Of a stretch of 64,000 nt of DNA, positions 36,181 to 42,901 are shown piece after piece (the stretch's first letter is position 1; every line of letters begins with the position of its first letter). Made by a program: the position numbers and the translations under genes. The notes below the pieces were generated by a model that saw only the letters and a list, made by a program, of their open reading frames with translations, had not been told where the DNA came from and searched no databases. This DNA is from Schlesneria sp. GTDB lineage: Bacteria; Planctomycetota; Planctomycetia; Planctomycetales; Planctomycetaceae. Where the stretch lies: NCBI GenBank assembly GCA_028291515.1, contig JAQGHU010000022.1:1-64000 (forward strand). The letters run 5' to 3'.

Positions 36181-36561
36181 TTAATCCCGCTTCCGTGGCT
36201 TCCAGAAAATCAGGTAGGCGGAGAGTAGGGTCAACGGAAGCGTTGGAATCCAATAGGAAATGATCTGCTGCGAAACGAATACGCTGGGGTCCCCAAAGTA
36301 CGCCGCTTCCGCCGCCTCAATCCCGCCGTCATCACCAGACTTCGACAAAGTGTACCATTCGAACCACTCGGCCCCTTCGTGGCCTGTCACCCAGCATAAC
36401 TTGCCCGACGTGGACACGACCGCGTGCGAGCGCCCGGGAGTGGCGAAGTACACGATATCAAACAGGGCGTAGCTCCGAATCCAGGCGCAGGTCAGCGCCA
36501 GAGCCATCACCAGCGTGATGCATCCCGCCTTTCGCCGCCAGCCGTGGAAGAAGGTGTGCAT
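36181..36561 (-). CDS. Small membrane protein, planctomycete type
   Basis: A 126-residue protein with a hydrophobic N-terminal segment (~14-35, GCITLVMALALTCAWIRSYA) and a C-terminal one (~95-118, YWIPTLPLTLLSAYLIFW) ending KPRKRD, so both ends are inside and a ~60-residue loop is outside. The loop has RSHAVVSTSGKLCWVTGHEG, like other planctomycete small membrane proteins with an RSYxxxD motif after the first segment (here RSYALFD). The frame stays open to 36723 across the tRNA, but ATG 36561 gives the correct N-terminus. It lies between the two 27-bp repeats. Confidence 0.65.
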   Translation of the reverse strand: MHTFFHGWRRKAGCITLVMALALTCAWIRSYALFDIVYFATPGRSHAVVSTSGKLCWVTGHEGAEWFEWYTLSKSGDDGGIEAAEAAYFGDPSVFVSQQIISYWIPTLPLTLLSAYLIFWKPRKRD

Positions 36562-36608
36562 GGGGGTGCTATCCTGGCGTTCTGGTGGTCGCGACAAAGA
36601 ACGAAGCA

Positions 36609-36628
36609 AGCCGCATCGCTGCGGCTTG
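36609..36628 (-). terminator. Hairpin 3' of the tRNA-like gene
   Basis: AAGCCGCA-TCGC-TGCGGCTT forms a perfect 8-bp stem directly after the 3' end of the tRNA-like gene on the minus strand, followed there by GCTTCGTTCTTTG. It suits a terminator of the tRNA transcript. Confidence 0.55.
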
Positions 36629-36630
36629 AG

Positions 36631-36737
36631 TGGACCCAGAGGGAATCGAACCCTCTCCAACGGTTTATGACCAGCGTCAACGTGTCCGCCAAACGCTGGG
36701 TGTTCATGCCGTCGCTCTGCCATTAAGCTATGGGCCC
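36631..36737 (-). tRNA. tRNA-like gene, anticodon CAT, with 38-nt insertion in the anticodon arm
   Basis: On the minus strand the 7-bp acceptor stem is GGGCCCA / TGGGTCC with one G-U pair and discriminator A. The D-arm is GCTT-AATGGCA-GAGC; the T-arm is a perfect GAGGG-TTCGATT-CCCTC. The anticodon stem is ACGG / CCGT, with TCATAAA on its 3' side that would place CAT as anticodon (Met or Ile2 type). A 38-nt insertion between ACGG and TCATAAA forms its own stem: ATGA..CCAGCGT with ACGCTGG..TCAT. No CCA is encoded. Whether it is spliced, an extended-arm tRNA or a pseudogene cannot be told. It lies between the 27-bp repeats beside the small membrane protein gene. Confidence 0.6.
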
Positions 36738-36801
36738 CATGCGATGAAGTATGGTGATGGTCAGTATGCCTGTCAAATTAATTACAGTCGAAGCGATTTC
36801 A

Positions 36802-36828
36802 GGTACTGACCAGCATTTGTGTTGATGG
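36802..36828 (+). repeat. 27-bp flanking repeat, right copy
   Basis: It matches 36151-36177 at 26 of 27 bases. Just upstream, GGTCAGTATGCCTG (36761-36774) is the inverted partner of CAGGTACTGACC with a 2-base bulge, so this copy forms one arm of a ~52-bp imperfect palindrome. Confidence 0.7.
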
Positions 36829-36839
36829 CGCGACTCGGT

Positions 36840-37154
36840 TCACGGCTTCTTACCGGGCAGCTTGCCTTCAGCTTTCTTCAATGCTTCTTTAATCGCGTCC
36901 TCATTCTTGACGTTCGTGGTGCCTAGAGCCTCTTTAACCGCCTCTCCGTATTCATTGCGAGTCGTTTTCTTTTCACCAACATGGCAGATAGCGCATTTGG
37001 CATTGCTAACGTCCTTGTCTGGATACACCTCCCTCCAGACCTTTTGATATAGAGGACGAGCCTCAACTCTTCCAGGCCCCCTAGTCAATAAGGTGGCGGC
37101 GAATCCGACACCGCAACAGAGCCAAGTGATGGACCGCTTCAATTTCGGTGACAT
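36840..37154 (-). CDS. Small exported protein with CxxCH haem-binding motif
   Basis: A 104-residue protein. The N-terminus is basic and hydrophobic (MSPKLKRSITWLCCGVGFAA), an export signal. The mature part has NAKCAICHVGEKKTTRNEYG with a CAICH haem-binding site, then a Lys-rich helical tail ending PGKKP. It resembles planctomycete small cytochrome-like proteins. Only one haem motif is present, and no distal Met ligand is evident. The start at 37154 follows CGGAGTC about 10 bases upstream. It lies between the right 27-bp repeat and a terminator. Confidence 0.7.
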   Translation of the reverse strand: MSPKLKRSITWLCCGVGFAATLLTRGPGRVEARPLYQKVWREVYPDKDVSNAKCAICHVGEKKTTRNEYGEAVKEALGTTNVKNEDAIKEALKKAEGKLPGKKP

Positions 37155-37189
37155 GATCTGGCGACTCCGTGACAGAGACATAAACGAAA

Positions 37190-37216
37190 CAAGCCCCAGC
37201 ATATCGCTGGGGCTTG
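37190..37216 (-). terminator. Intrinsic terminator, minus strand
   Basis: CAAGCCCCAGC-ATATC-GCTGGGGCTTG is a perfect 11-bp stem with a 5-base loop. On the minus strand it is followed by TTTCGTTTATG, so it stops minus-strand transcripts from the relic at 37233-37542. Confidence 0.8.
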
Positions 37217-37232
37217 CCTGTTTCGATCTCAA

Positions 37233-37542
37233 TCACATCGCAGCGGTCAGCAAATCAGCCAGCGTCCACTGCTCGGCAGCAAGCCCAGCCTTGACTGCTG
37301 GCGTCGTCTTCCAAGACGCGGGTCGCCGTCCATGCAATGGAAGACACAATAGATTCAACTTCGGTTCACCCCATGCACACCTTCTTCCACGGCTGACACT
37401 GCTCCGCCCTCAGGTTAGAACGTCTTCGCGAGACCTGGGATTCTTCGCGCTGCAGTTCTCGATAGTGCGTCTGGCGCCGGGGTTTCGCGTACGTTCCAGC
37501 GGCCACGCGTCGACACTTGTAGCACTGGCAGATCACGCTCAT
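37233..37542 (-). pseudogene. Frameshifted coding relic, possibly transposase-derived
   Basis: On the minus strand an ORF of 58 codons (37542 to 37366; starts MSVICQCYKCRRVAAGTYAK) is followed, in another frame, by coding-like sequence ending WKTTPAVKAGLAAEQWTLAD, then LLTAAM and a stop at 37235-37233. The pattern TPAVxAGLxxxxWTLxDLL resembles the C-terminus of some insertion-sequence transposases. The terminator lies 17 bases after this stop. I infer a decayed gene with one frameshift; a real short gene in either frame is less likely. Family assignment is weak. Confidence 0.3.
37369..37395. repeat. 27-bp inverted repeat of the 36539-36565 sequence
   Basis: The sequence CCCCATGCACACCTTCTTCC plus ACGGCTG here is the exact inverted copy of 36539-36565, the first codons of the small membrane protein gene. 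The copies are about 830 bases apart and enclose the tRNA-like gene and the haem-motif gene. Confidence 0.7.
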
Positions 37543-37840
37543 AGCTTCAGCGCGTCGAACTCATCGTTCAAGATCGCGATCTGTCACAAATCTCGCACTT
37601 TTTTGAGGAAAACTGCCAAAAACAGGGTCGTTTTGTCCTCCATTGTCACAAATTGTCCTGGGGTGTCAAAATTTGTCAGTCGACAGGAATAGAACCGAGC
37701 GACTTGTGCGGCCGGCACCGCGGGGGCTTCGGAGATTTCCTCTACAAACAGTCAAAATCGCGGCAAATTCATCTAGCTTCGCGCACCAAGTAATGGCATA
37801 ACGCATCAGGCAGAGATACCCGATATCCCGTGGACCGTAA

Positions 37841-37896
37841 CCAACGGCCACACCTGTTGACCGCGAATTCCGGCCAACACGTGTGGCCGTTTTTTG
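37841..37896 (+). terminator. Orphan strong terminator hairpin, plus strand
   Basis: CCAACGGCCACAC pairs with GTGTGGCCGTT; inside, GTTG-A-CCG pairs with CGG-C-CAAC, so nearly the whole 50 bases fold. TTTTTT follows directly on the + strand. No + strand gene is visible upstream, so it may end an unannotated small RNA or a lost gene. Confidence 0.7.
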
Positions 37897-38067
37897 TTGG
37901 AGACTGATCAATGCGCCAGGCTCGACACCGTCATTCTCAGATTCTGGCTCAACGTCTCACTGCCAAAATCGGGCACCCCCGCAAAACCCTGCCATGGACT
38001 GACAAACTCTGCCATTTCGTAAGCTTCGAGACGACGAAGGGATCGCCGCCATCGGAACGTCAGAGGA

Positions 38068-38587
38068 GTTGTGTCATGCGGCCGCGGTTGTGTCATGCGC
38101 TGTCTCGATTCCCTGTAGCTAATCTCGCCAAGAGAGTGGGCGAAGTCGATGTGCGAACAACGTCCAACGACTTACGCCCCAGGTCTTGGCGACCTTGGCC
38201 ACAAAAATCTCCCGGTTGTGTCATGCGCTGTCAGGGAAGACCGATCAGAAGGTTGTGTCAGTTGTGTCATGCAACATCCACACAACATCCTTCGCCCAAA
38301 TTTGGGAGGGCGAAGCTCCTGCTGAGCCGCGATCAACGTGCCGAGTCCATCCTCAATCACGGCTCGGCGGCAGCGTCTTCCTACCAGAGGAGTTCCGTCG
38401 AAGGGATCACCCACGACGAGGTTCAGTCGGTTGTGTCATGCGCTATCAGTGAAAACACGGAGAGAAGGTTGTGTCATGCATCCGAGTGGAGGCGTTCATC
38501 TCCCCTCTTCCAATTGAAAATTTGCATTTTGCAATTCGCAATTTGCAATGTCCCCTCTTTCACGCTCGGCGTCAGTTGTGTCATGCG
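38068..38587 (+). repeat. Seven dispersed direct repeats of GTTGTGTCATGC
   Basis: Copies of GTTGTGTCATGC start at 38068, 38087, 38215, 38261, 38430, 38468 and 38575; a partial GTTGTGTCA is at 38252 and a variant GATGCGTCATGC at 38651. Most are followed by G or GCTGTC/GCTATC. Spacing is irregular (19 to 169 bases), so this is not a CRISPR array. All are on the same strand. Confidence 0.8.
38305..38333. repeat. Interspersed repeat, copy 2 (GGCTCGGCAGGAGC family)
   Basis: TTGGGAGGGCGAAGCTCCTG followed by CTGAGCCGC is the inverted, near-identical counterpart of bases 4-34. Confidence 0.6.
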
Positions 38588-38792
38588 GTGCCTGTCCCTT
38601 GGCCCCCCTTGGCCCTCAGCCACCCTCCAACCAATCCAACCGACAAATTTGATGCGTCATGCAGAACAACAACTTACAGCGATTTAGCTCCCGAACTGAC
38701 ATCCATCCTTGATCCCACGCCCGCCAGACTTCATTCTATGGCCGCGCGTGGCCATAGGTTCGCCGCGTCCGTTTCATTCGACCGCAGAAAGT

Positions 38793-40103
38793 ATGACGAA
38801 AATGGTGGAAGTCTGTCCGTTTCGTGGCTGGCGTTACGATGTCGCTCAAGTTGGGGATCTGTCGGATGTCATTACCCCTCCGTATGACGTGATCGACGAA
38901 AAGCAGCAGGATGATCTCTTTAAGAAGCATCCCTGCAACTTCATTCGGCTCGAACTGAACCGGGAAGAGCCCGGCGATACGCCTGAAACCAAGTACGAGC
39001 GTGCTGCCAACTTCTGGAAGCATTGGCGACTGGACGGCATCCTGCGCCAGGAGCATGAAGACGCCCTGTACGTCTACTCCCAGGAATTCGAGTGGGAAGG
39101 GAAGAAGTACGTCCGCAGTGGTGTACTGGGCCGAGTCCGCCTCGAAGAATTCGGCACCGGCAACGTCTTCCCGCACGAGCAGACTCTATCCGGCCCCAAA
39201 GCCGATCGACTGAAGCTGATCAAGGCGACGAACGCCAATCTGTCGCCGATCTTCGGTCTGTATCCCGACGAAAATGCCTCGGTTCAGCAGAAATTGGACG
39301 ATGCCTGCCTCAAGCTGACTCCGAATGTTGCCACCGATCACCTCGGCGTGATCCACAAAGTCTGGGTTGTCACCGATCACAATGTGATCAATCAGGTGAA
39401 GTCCGGTCTGCGAGACAAGCCGGTCTTCATCGCCGACGGTCATCACCGTTATGAAACGGCCTTGAACTATCGTCGAGAATTGCAGGCGGCGGGCAAGCTG
39501 ACCGATGACACGGCCGCACCGAACTTCGTCCTGATGATGTTCGTCGGAATGCAGGACGCGGGACTGCAGATCCTTCCCACGCACCGCCTGGTCTCAGGTC
39601 TGCCAAACATCACCACGGCCGAATTGCAGAAGTGTCTGTCGCAGCATTGTGAAGTCGAAGTCATCGGAACTGGCGACAAAGCGGCTCAAGAAACCTGGGA
39701 CATGATCGAAGCCGATGGCGGCCAGAGTGTCTTTGGTTTCGGCACCGCCTCGGACAACACCTGGATTCTGGCTCGCGTCACCGATGCCAGTCCGATGGCC
39801 AAGCTCGCTTCCGAACACAGCGCCGCCTGGCAGTCATTGGGTGTCAGCCTGCTGCACAAGCTGCTGCTCGACGAGCTGATTTTCAAGCAGTTCGGCGGCG
39901 AACCGAAGTTCCAGTACGTGCATCGGCTGGACGAAACCACAACGGCCCTGAATGCCAAAACGCATCAACTGGGCTGTCTGGTGGCACCCGCCACGATCGA
40001 ACACGTCCGTGAGATCGCCGCCGGTCGAGAAACCATGCCGCCGAAGAGTACTTACTTCTACCCGAAGCTTCTGTCCGGTTTGGTAGTGCATTCGCTGACG
40101 TAG
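38793..40103 (+). CDS. DUF1015 family protein
   Basis: A 436-residue soluble protein of the DUF1015 family, sometimes called HTH-domain protein but of unproven function. Family landmarks are VCPFRGWRYDVAQVGDLSDV, ITPPYDVIDEKQQ near the start, a NFIRLELNRE box, HEQTLSGPKADRLKLIKATN, and the DGHHRYETALNYRRE motif near residue 215. The C-terminal HRLDE region is also present. The start MTKMVEV at 38793 is chosen because family proteins begin here; upstream in-frame codons to 38709 are repeat-like. Confidence 0.88.
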   Translation: MTKMVEVCPFRGWRYDVAQVGDLSDVITPPYDVIDEKQQDDLFKKHPCNFIRLELNREEPGDTPETKYERAANFWKHWRLDGILRQEHEDALYVYSQEFEWEGKKYVRSGVLGRVRLEEFGTGNVFPHEQTLSGPKADRLKLIKATNANLSPIFGLYPDENASVQQKLDDACLKLTPNVATDHLGVIHKVWVVTDHNVINQVKSGLRDKPVFIADGHHRYETALNYRRELQAAGKLTDDTAAPNFVLMMFVGMQDAGLQILPTHRLVSGLPNITTAELQKCLSQHCEVEVIGTGDKAAQETWDMIEADGGQSVFGFGTASDNTWILARVTDASPMAKLASEHSAAWQSLGVSLLHKLLLDELIFKQFGGEPKFQYVHRLDETTTALNAKTHQLGCLVAPATIEHVREIAAGRETMPPKSTYFYPKLLSGLVVHSLT

Positions 40104-40109
40104 TGCCGG

Positions 40110-40280
40110 AGCCAATCTCGCCAAGAGATTGGGGCAAAGAGAAATCAGTTGAGAAGAGGGCAGAAACACAGAGGCACAGAGATAACAGAGGACGACAGCA
40201 AAGAATCCGCTTCCTGAAAGCTTTTCTTTCTCTGTTTCCTCTGTGCCTCTGTGTTTCCAATTCTTCTCTGCCTTCTCTGA
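40110..40280. repeat. Compound repeat: palindrome copy 3 and inverted CTCTGTG repeats
   Basis: GCCAATCTC-GCCAA-GAGATTGG (40110-40132) is followed by GAGAAGAGGGCAGAAACACA with GAGGCACAGAG (about 40152-40182) and its inverted counterpart CTCTGTGCCTCTGTGTTTCC with TTCTCTGCC (about 40238-40272). The outer halves pair to form a large hairpin of about 120 bases. The CTCTGTG unit is shared with 32213-32262. Confidence 0.65.
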
Positions 40281-40331
40281 ACAACATCGGGCAAGGACTC
40301 CCAACCAGTTTCGATAGCAGGAGACAGGTCA

Positions 40332-40778
40332 ATGGTCGATGTGCCTGCGGGAAAACGGTTGTGGAAATGCCCCGATTGCGGGCGTGAAGTCGTCTTGTCC
40401 GTGACGCAGCTTGATCCGCTCGCGTGCGAGGAATGCCTGGCGAAGCTCAAGGGAAACCGATCGCCGACTGCGGCGGCCGCGGCTCCTTTGGCGTTGCCCG
40501 GCCTTCCCCTCTTGCTGGCCATCGGCGGTGGGCTACTCGTGATTGGCCTCATTATTGGGTTTGTGGCCGGGCGAATGTCCGTGCCGCCCCCGCCCTTTGT
40601 CAGGCCCACCCGGCCCGCGGGCGAGACTGCCAGATCGACGGAACCGACTTCACCCGACGCACCTGTCGAAGACGATGGCCCGGACGAGGCGACTCGGCCT
40701 GGTGCAAACTACAAATGGGTCCGCGGCTACACGCGGAAAGACGGTGTGAAAGTGAAGGGTCATTGGTCGAAGAAGTAG
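40332..40778 (+). CDS. Zinc-ribbon membrane protein with TRKDG tail
   Basis: A 148-residue protein. An N-terminal zinc ribbon (CPDC at ~13-16, CEEC at ~32-35) is followed by one hydrophobic segment (~53-80, LPLLLAIGGGLLVIGLIIGF), a Pro/Asp-rich linker and a C-terminal VRGYTRKDGVKVKGHWSKK box. The tail motif YxRKDGxxVxGHW is found in many small bacterial proteins of unknown role. The ribbon likely faces the cytoplasm and the tail the outside. It lies between the compound repeat and the reductase gene and has a modest ribosome binding site (GGAGACAGG). Confidence 0.7.
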   Translation: MVDVPAGKRLWKCPDCGREVVLSVTQLDPLACEECLAKLKGNRSPTAAAAAPLALPGLPLLLAIGGGLLVIGLIIGFVAGRMSVPPPPFVRPTRPAGETARSTEPTSPDAPVEDDGPDEATRPGANYKWVRGYTRKDGVKVKGHWSKK

Positions 40779-40954
40779 CGATTTTCCAGCCGCTGGCTCG
40801 ATGACTTGGCAAACGTGACTGTCGTCAGTCGCGACGATATACTGGCTTATCCGTCAGGAGTTTTCCGTCACCCTCGGCAACAATACCACATTACGATTGA
40901 CGACAGTGGTCGTTAAGTATTGTTGGTAAAGGTGTTAAAGCAGGATTGGCATAA

Positions 40955-41881
40955 ATGGCAGGATTGGAAATTGCACCCGGTCAGACTCGGGTGGGCTGGA
41001 TCGGTACTGGCGTGATGGGGTCCAGCATGGTGGGCCACTTGATGACCGCCGGGTACTCCGCGACTGTCTACACTCGGTCCAAAGCGAAGGCTGAACCGCT
41101 GGTCGCTCGCGGCGCGAAGTGGGCCGAGTCTCCCAAGGCCGTCGCCGAACAATCAGACGTGATCTTCTCCATCGTCGGTTTTCCAAGCGATGTCCGCGAA
41201 GTGATGCTTGGGACCAACGGGGCGCTCGCAGGCTCGAAGGCCGGCAATGTCCTGGTCGACATGACCACCAGCGAACCATCGCTGGCCGTCGAGATCTACA
41301 ACGCCGCGAAATCGAAAGGTGTCGCCAGTGTTGACGCACCAGTCTCCGGCGGTGACATCGGCGCTAAGAATGCCGCCCTGTCGATCATGATTGGTGGCGA
41401 CAAGGACGTGGTCGAATCGCTGCAACCGCTCTTCTCGGCCATGGGGAAAACGATCGTATATCAAGGTGGGGCTGGCGCTGGTCAACACACCAAAATGGCA
41501 AATCAGATCCTGATCGCGACCAACATAATCGGCGTCTGCGAGTCCCTGTTGTACGGGTACAAGGCGGGGCTCGATTTGCCGACGATGCTGCAGTCGGTGG
41601 GACCTGGAGCAGCCGGAAGCTGGTCGCTCAGCAATCTCGGTCCGCGGGTGATGAACAACAACTTCGATCCAGGGTTCTTCGTCGAACATTTCATCAAGGA
41701 TATGGGGATTGCCCTGGCCGAAGCGAAACGGATGGGCTTGTCACTCCCCGGATTGGCGTTGGGTGAACAGCTTTATCTGTCCGTGAAGGCCAAGGGCTGG
41801 GGCCGGAATGGGACCCATGCGTTGATGTTGGCTCTGGCAGAGATGTCGGGGTTTGACTGGCGAAATAGACCGCAAAAATAA
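40955..41881 (+). CDS. 3-hydroxyisobutyrate dehydrogenase family / tartronate semialdehyde reductase-like enzyme
   Basis: A 308-residue NAD(P)-dependent beta-hydroxyacid dehydrogenase. The N-terminal Rossmann motif is [13 protein letters not shown] (~13-25). The substrate loop is [20 protein letters not shown] (~127-146), and the catalytic Lys is in [10 protein letters not shown] (~178). The length and these motifs match GlxR/GarR and 3-hydroxyisobutyrate dehydrogenases; the exact substrate (tartronate semialdehyde, hydroxyisobutyrate or a related acid) cannot be fixed. dapA starts 71 bases downstream on the same strand, so both may be in one operon. Confidence 0.88.
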   Translation: MAGLEIAPGQTRVGWIGTGVMGSSMVGHLMTAGYSATVYTRSKAKAEPLVARGAKWAESPKAVAEQSDVIFSIVGFPSDVREVMLGTNGALAGSKAGNVLVDMTTSEPSLAVEIYNAAKSKGVASVDAPVSGGDIGAKNAALSIMIGGDKDVVESLQPLFSAMGKTIVYQGGAGAGQHTKMANQILIATNIIGVCESLLYGYKAGLDLPTMLQSVGPGAAGSWSLSNLGPRVMNNNFDPGFFVEHFIKDMGIALAEAKRMGLSLPGLALGEQLYLSVKAKGWGRNGTHALMLALAEMSGFDWRNRPQK

Positions 41882-41952
41882 CTAATGAGAAGACGGCGCA
41901 ACTCAAACGAGGCTCGCGCGACACCACTAGACACGTTGAAAGCAGAATCAGA

Positions 41953-42840
41953 ATGGCACGCAAGGGCGAACAATTCGCAGGATTGACCGTCGCAATTGTC
42001 ACTCCGTTTAAGGACGGCAAGGTTGACGAAGCGGCACTGCGAAAGTCTGTGGACTGGCATATCGCACAAGGAACGAATGGCTTGTGCCCCGTGGGGACGA
42101 CTGGCGAGAGCCCGACGTTGACTCACGAAGAGCACAACCGAGTCATCGCGATCACCTGTGAGCACGCCGCTGGCCGCATCAAGGTGATGGCCGGTACGGG
42201 ATCCAACAGCACTCAAGAGGCGATCGAGACGACGAAGTTCGCCAAGTCTTGTGGTGCCGACGGCGCGATGATGGTCGCCCCCTACTACAACAAGCCAACC
42301 GGCGAAGGCTTTTATCAGCACTACCGAGCCATCGCGGAAGCCGTTGATATCCCCATCATCCTCTACAACATCCCCGGGCGCACCGCCAAGAACATGGAGC
42401 CTGAAGTCGTTGCCAGAATCGCCGAGATTCCGACCGTGGTCGCGATTAAAGAAGCGACCGGCTCGATGGATCAGGCTTCGCACACGTTGGCCAATACCAA
42501 TCTCACGGTGCTGTCGGGCGACGACAGTCTCACGTTGCCGCTCCTGGCGATGGGTGGCAGCGGGATTGTTTCGGTCGTGGGAAACATCGTCCCGGGCGAC
42601 ATGGTGCAACTGCTGAAAGCGTGGAAGGCTGGCAACGTCGTCGAAGCTCAAAAGTGGCATTTCAAGCTGTTCGGTCTGTGCCGGGACATGTTGGGAATCG
42701 CGACCAATCCGATCCCCGTCAAGGCAGCGATGAAGATGCTGGGACGCGATACCGGCGAACTGCGGTTGCCCATGACGCCGCTGACCGAGGCTGAAGAAGC
42801 GCGACTCAAGAAGACCCTGATCGCATACGGCCTCCTGTAA
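41953..42840 (+). CDS. dapA: 4-hydroxy-tetrahydrodipicolinate synthase
   Basis: A 295-residue class I aldolase that condenses pyruvate with aspartate semialdehyde in lysine and diaminopimelate synthesis. It has [20 protein letters not shown], the pyruvate-carboxylate-binding [19 protein letters not shown], catalytic Tyr in LYNIPGRT (~137) and the Schiff-base Lys in AIKEATG (~166). Length and motifs are typical, so this assignment is firm, although related lyases (NanA/HpaI-like) share the fold. It follows the reductase gene and precedes the GspE-like gene, all in one direction. Confidence 0.92.
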   Translation: MARKGEQFAGLTVAIVTPFKDGKVDEAALRKSVDWHIAQGTNGLCPVGTTGESPTLTHEEHNRVIAITCEHAAGRIKVMAGTGSNSTQEAIETTKFAKSCGADGAMMVAPYYNKPTGEGFYQHYRAIAEAVDIPIILYNIPGRTAKNMEPEVVARIAEIPTVVAIKEATGSMDQASHTLANTNLTVLSGDDSLTLPLLAMGGSGIVSVVGNIVPGDMVQLLKAWKAGNVVEAQKWHFKLFGLCRDMLGIATNPIPVKAAMKMLGRDTGELRLPMTPLTEAEEARLKKTLIAYGLL

Positions 42841-42901
42841 GCGAGCCGACGAGCGGGTCTGATCCATTCCACTGATTGATATTGTGACGGGAGAGGCGAG
42901 C

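Larger units (their letters stand above)
37543..38792. other. Gene-free mosaic region before DUF1015
   Basis: About 1.25 kb. An open frame at 37911-38687 (+) exists but its translation is made of the repeat sequences themselves (LCHA, CVMR) and has no ribosome binding site, so I do not call it. The region holds TGTCACAAAT-type words near 37580-37680, a long terminator hairpin (37841-37896), the palindrome copy at 38115, seven GTTGTGTCATGC repeats (38068-38587), the GGCTCGGCAGGAGC-family copy at 38305, and TTGCAATTTGCAAT words near 38520-38550. Confidence 0.5.

Noticed and set aside
36562-36723. Extension of the small membrane protein into the tRNA-like gene
   Set aside because: It would translate the tRNA region and bury the hydrophobic N-terminal segment; ATG 36561 gives a sensible protein.
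38068-38662. CRISPR array
   Set aside because: Repeats are only 12-13 bases, spacing varies from 19 to 169 bases, and there are no cas genes in the window.
37911-38687. 258-codon open frame on the + strand
   Set aside because: Its translation consists of the repeat units (LCHA, CVMR, LLLSRD), has no ribosome binding site, and covers several repeat families; it is an artefact of repeats lacking stops.
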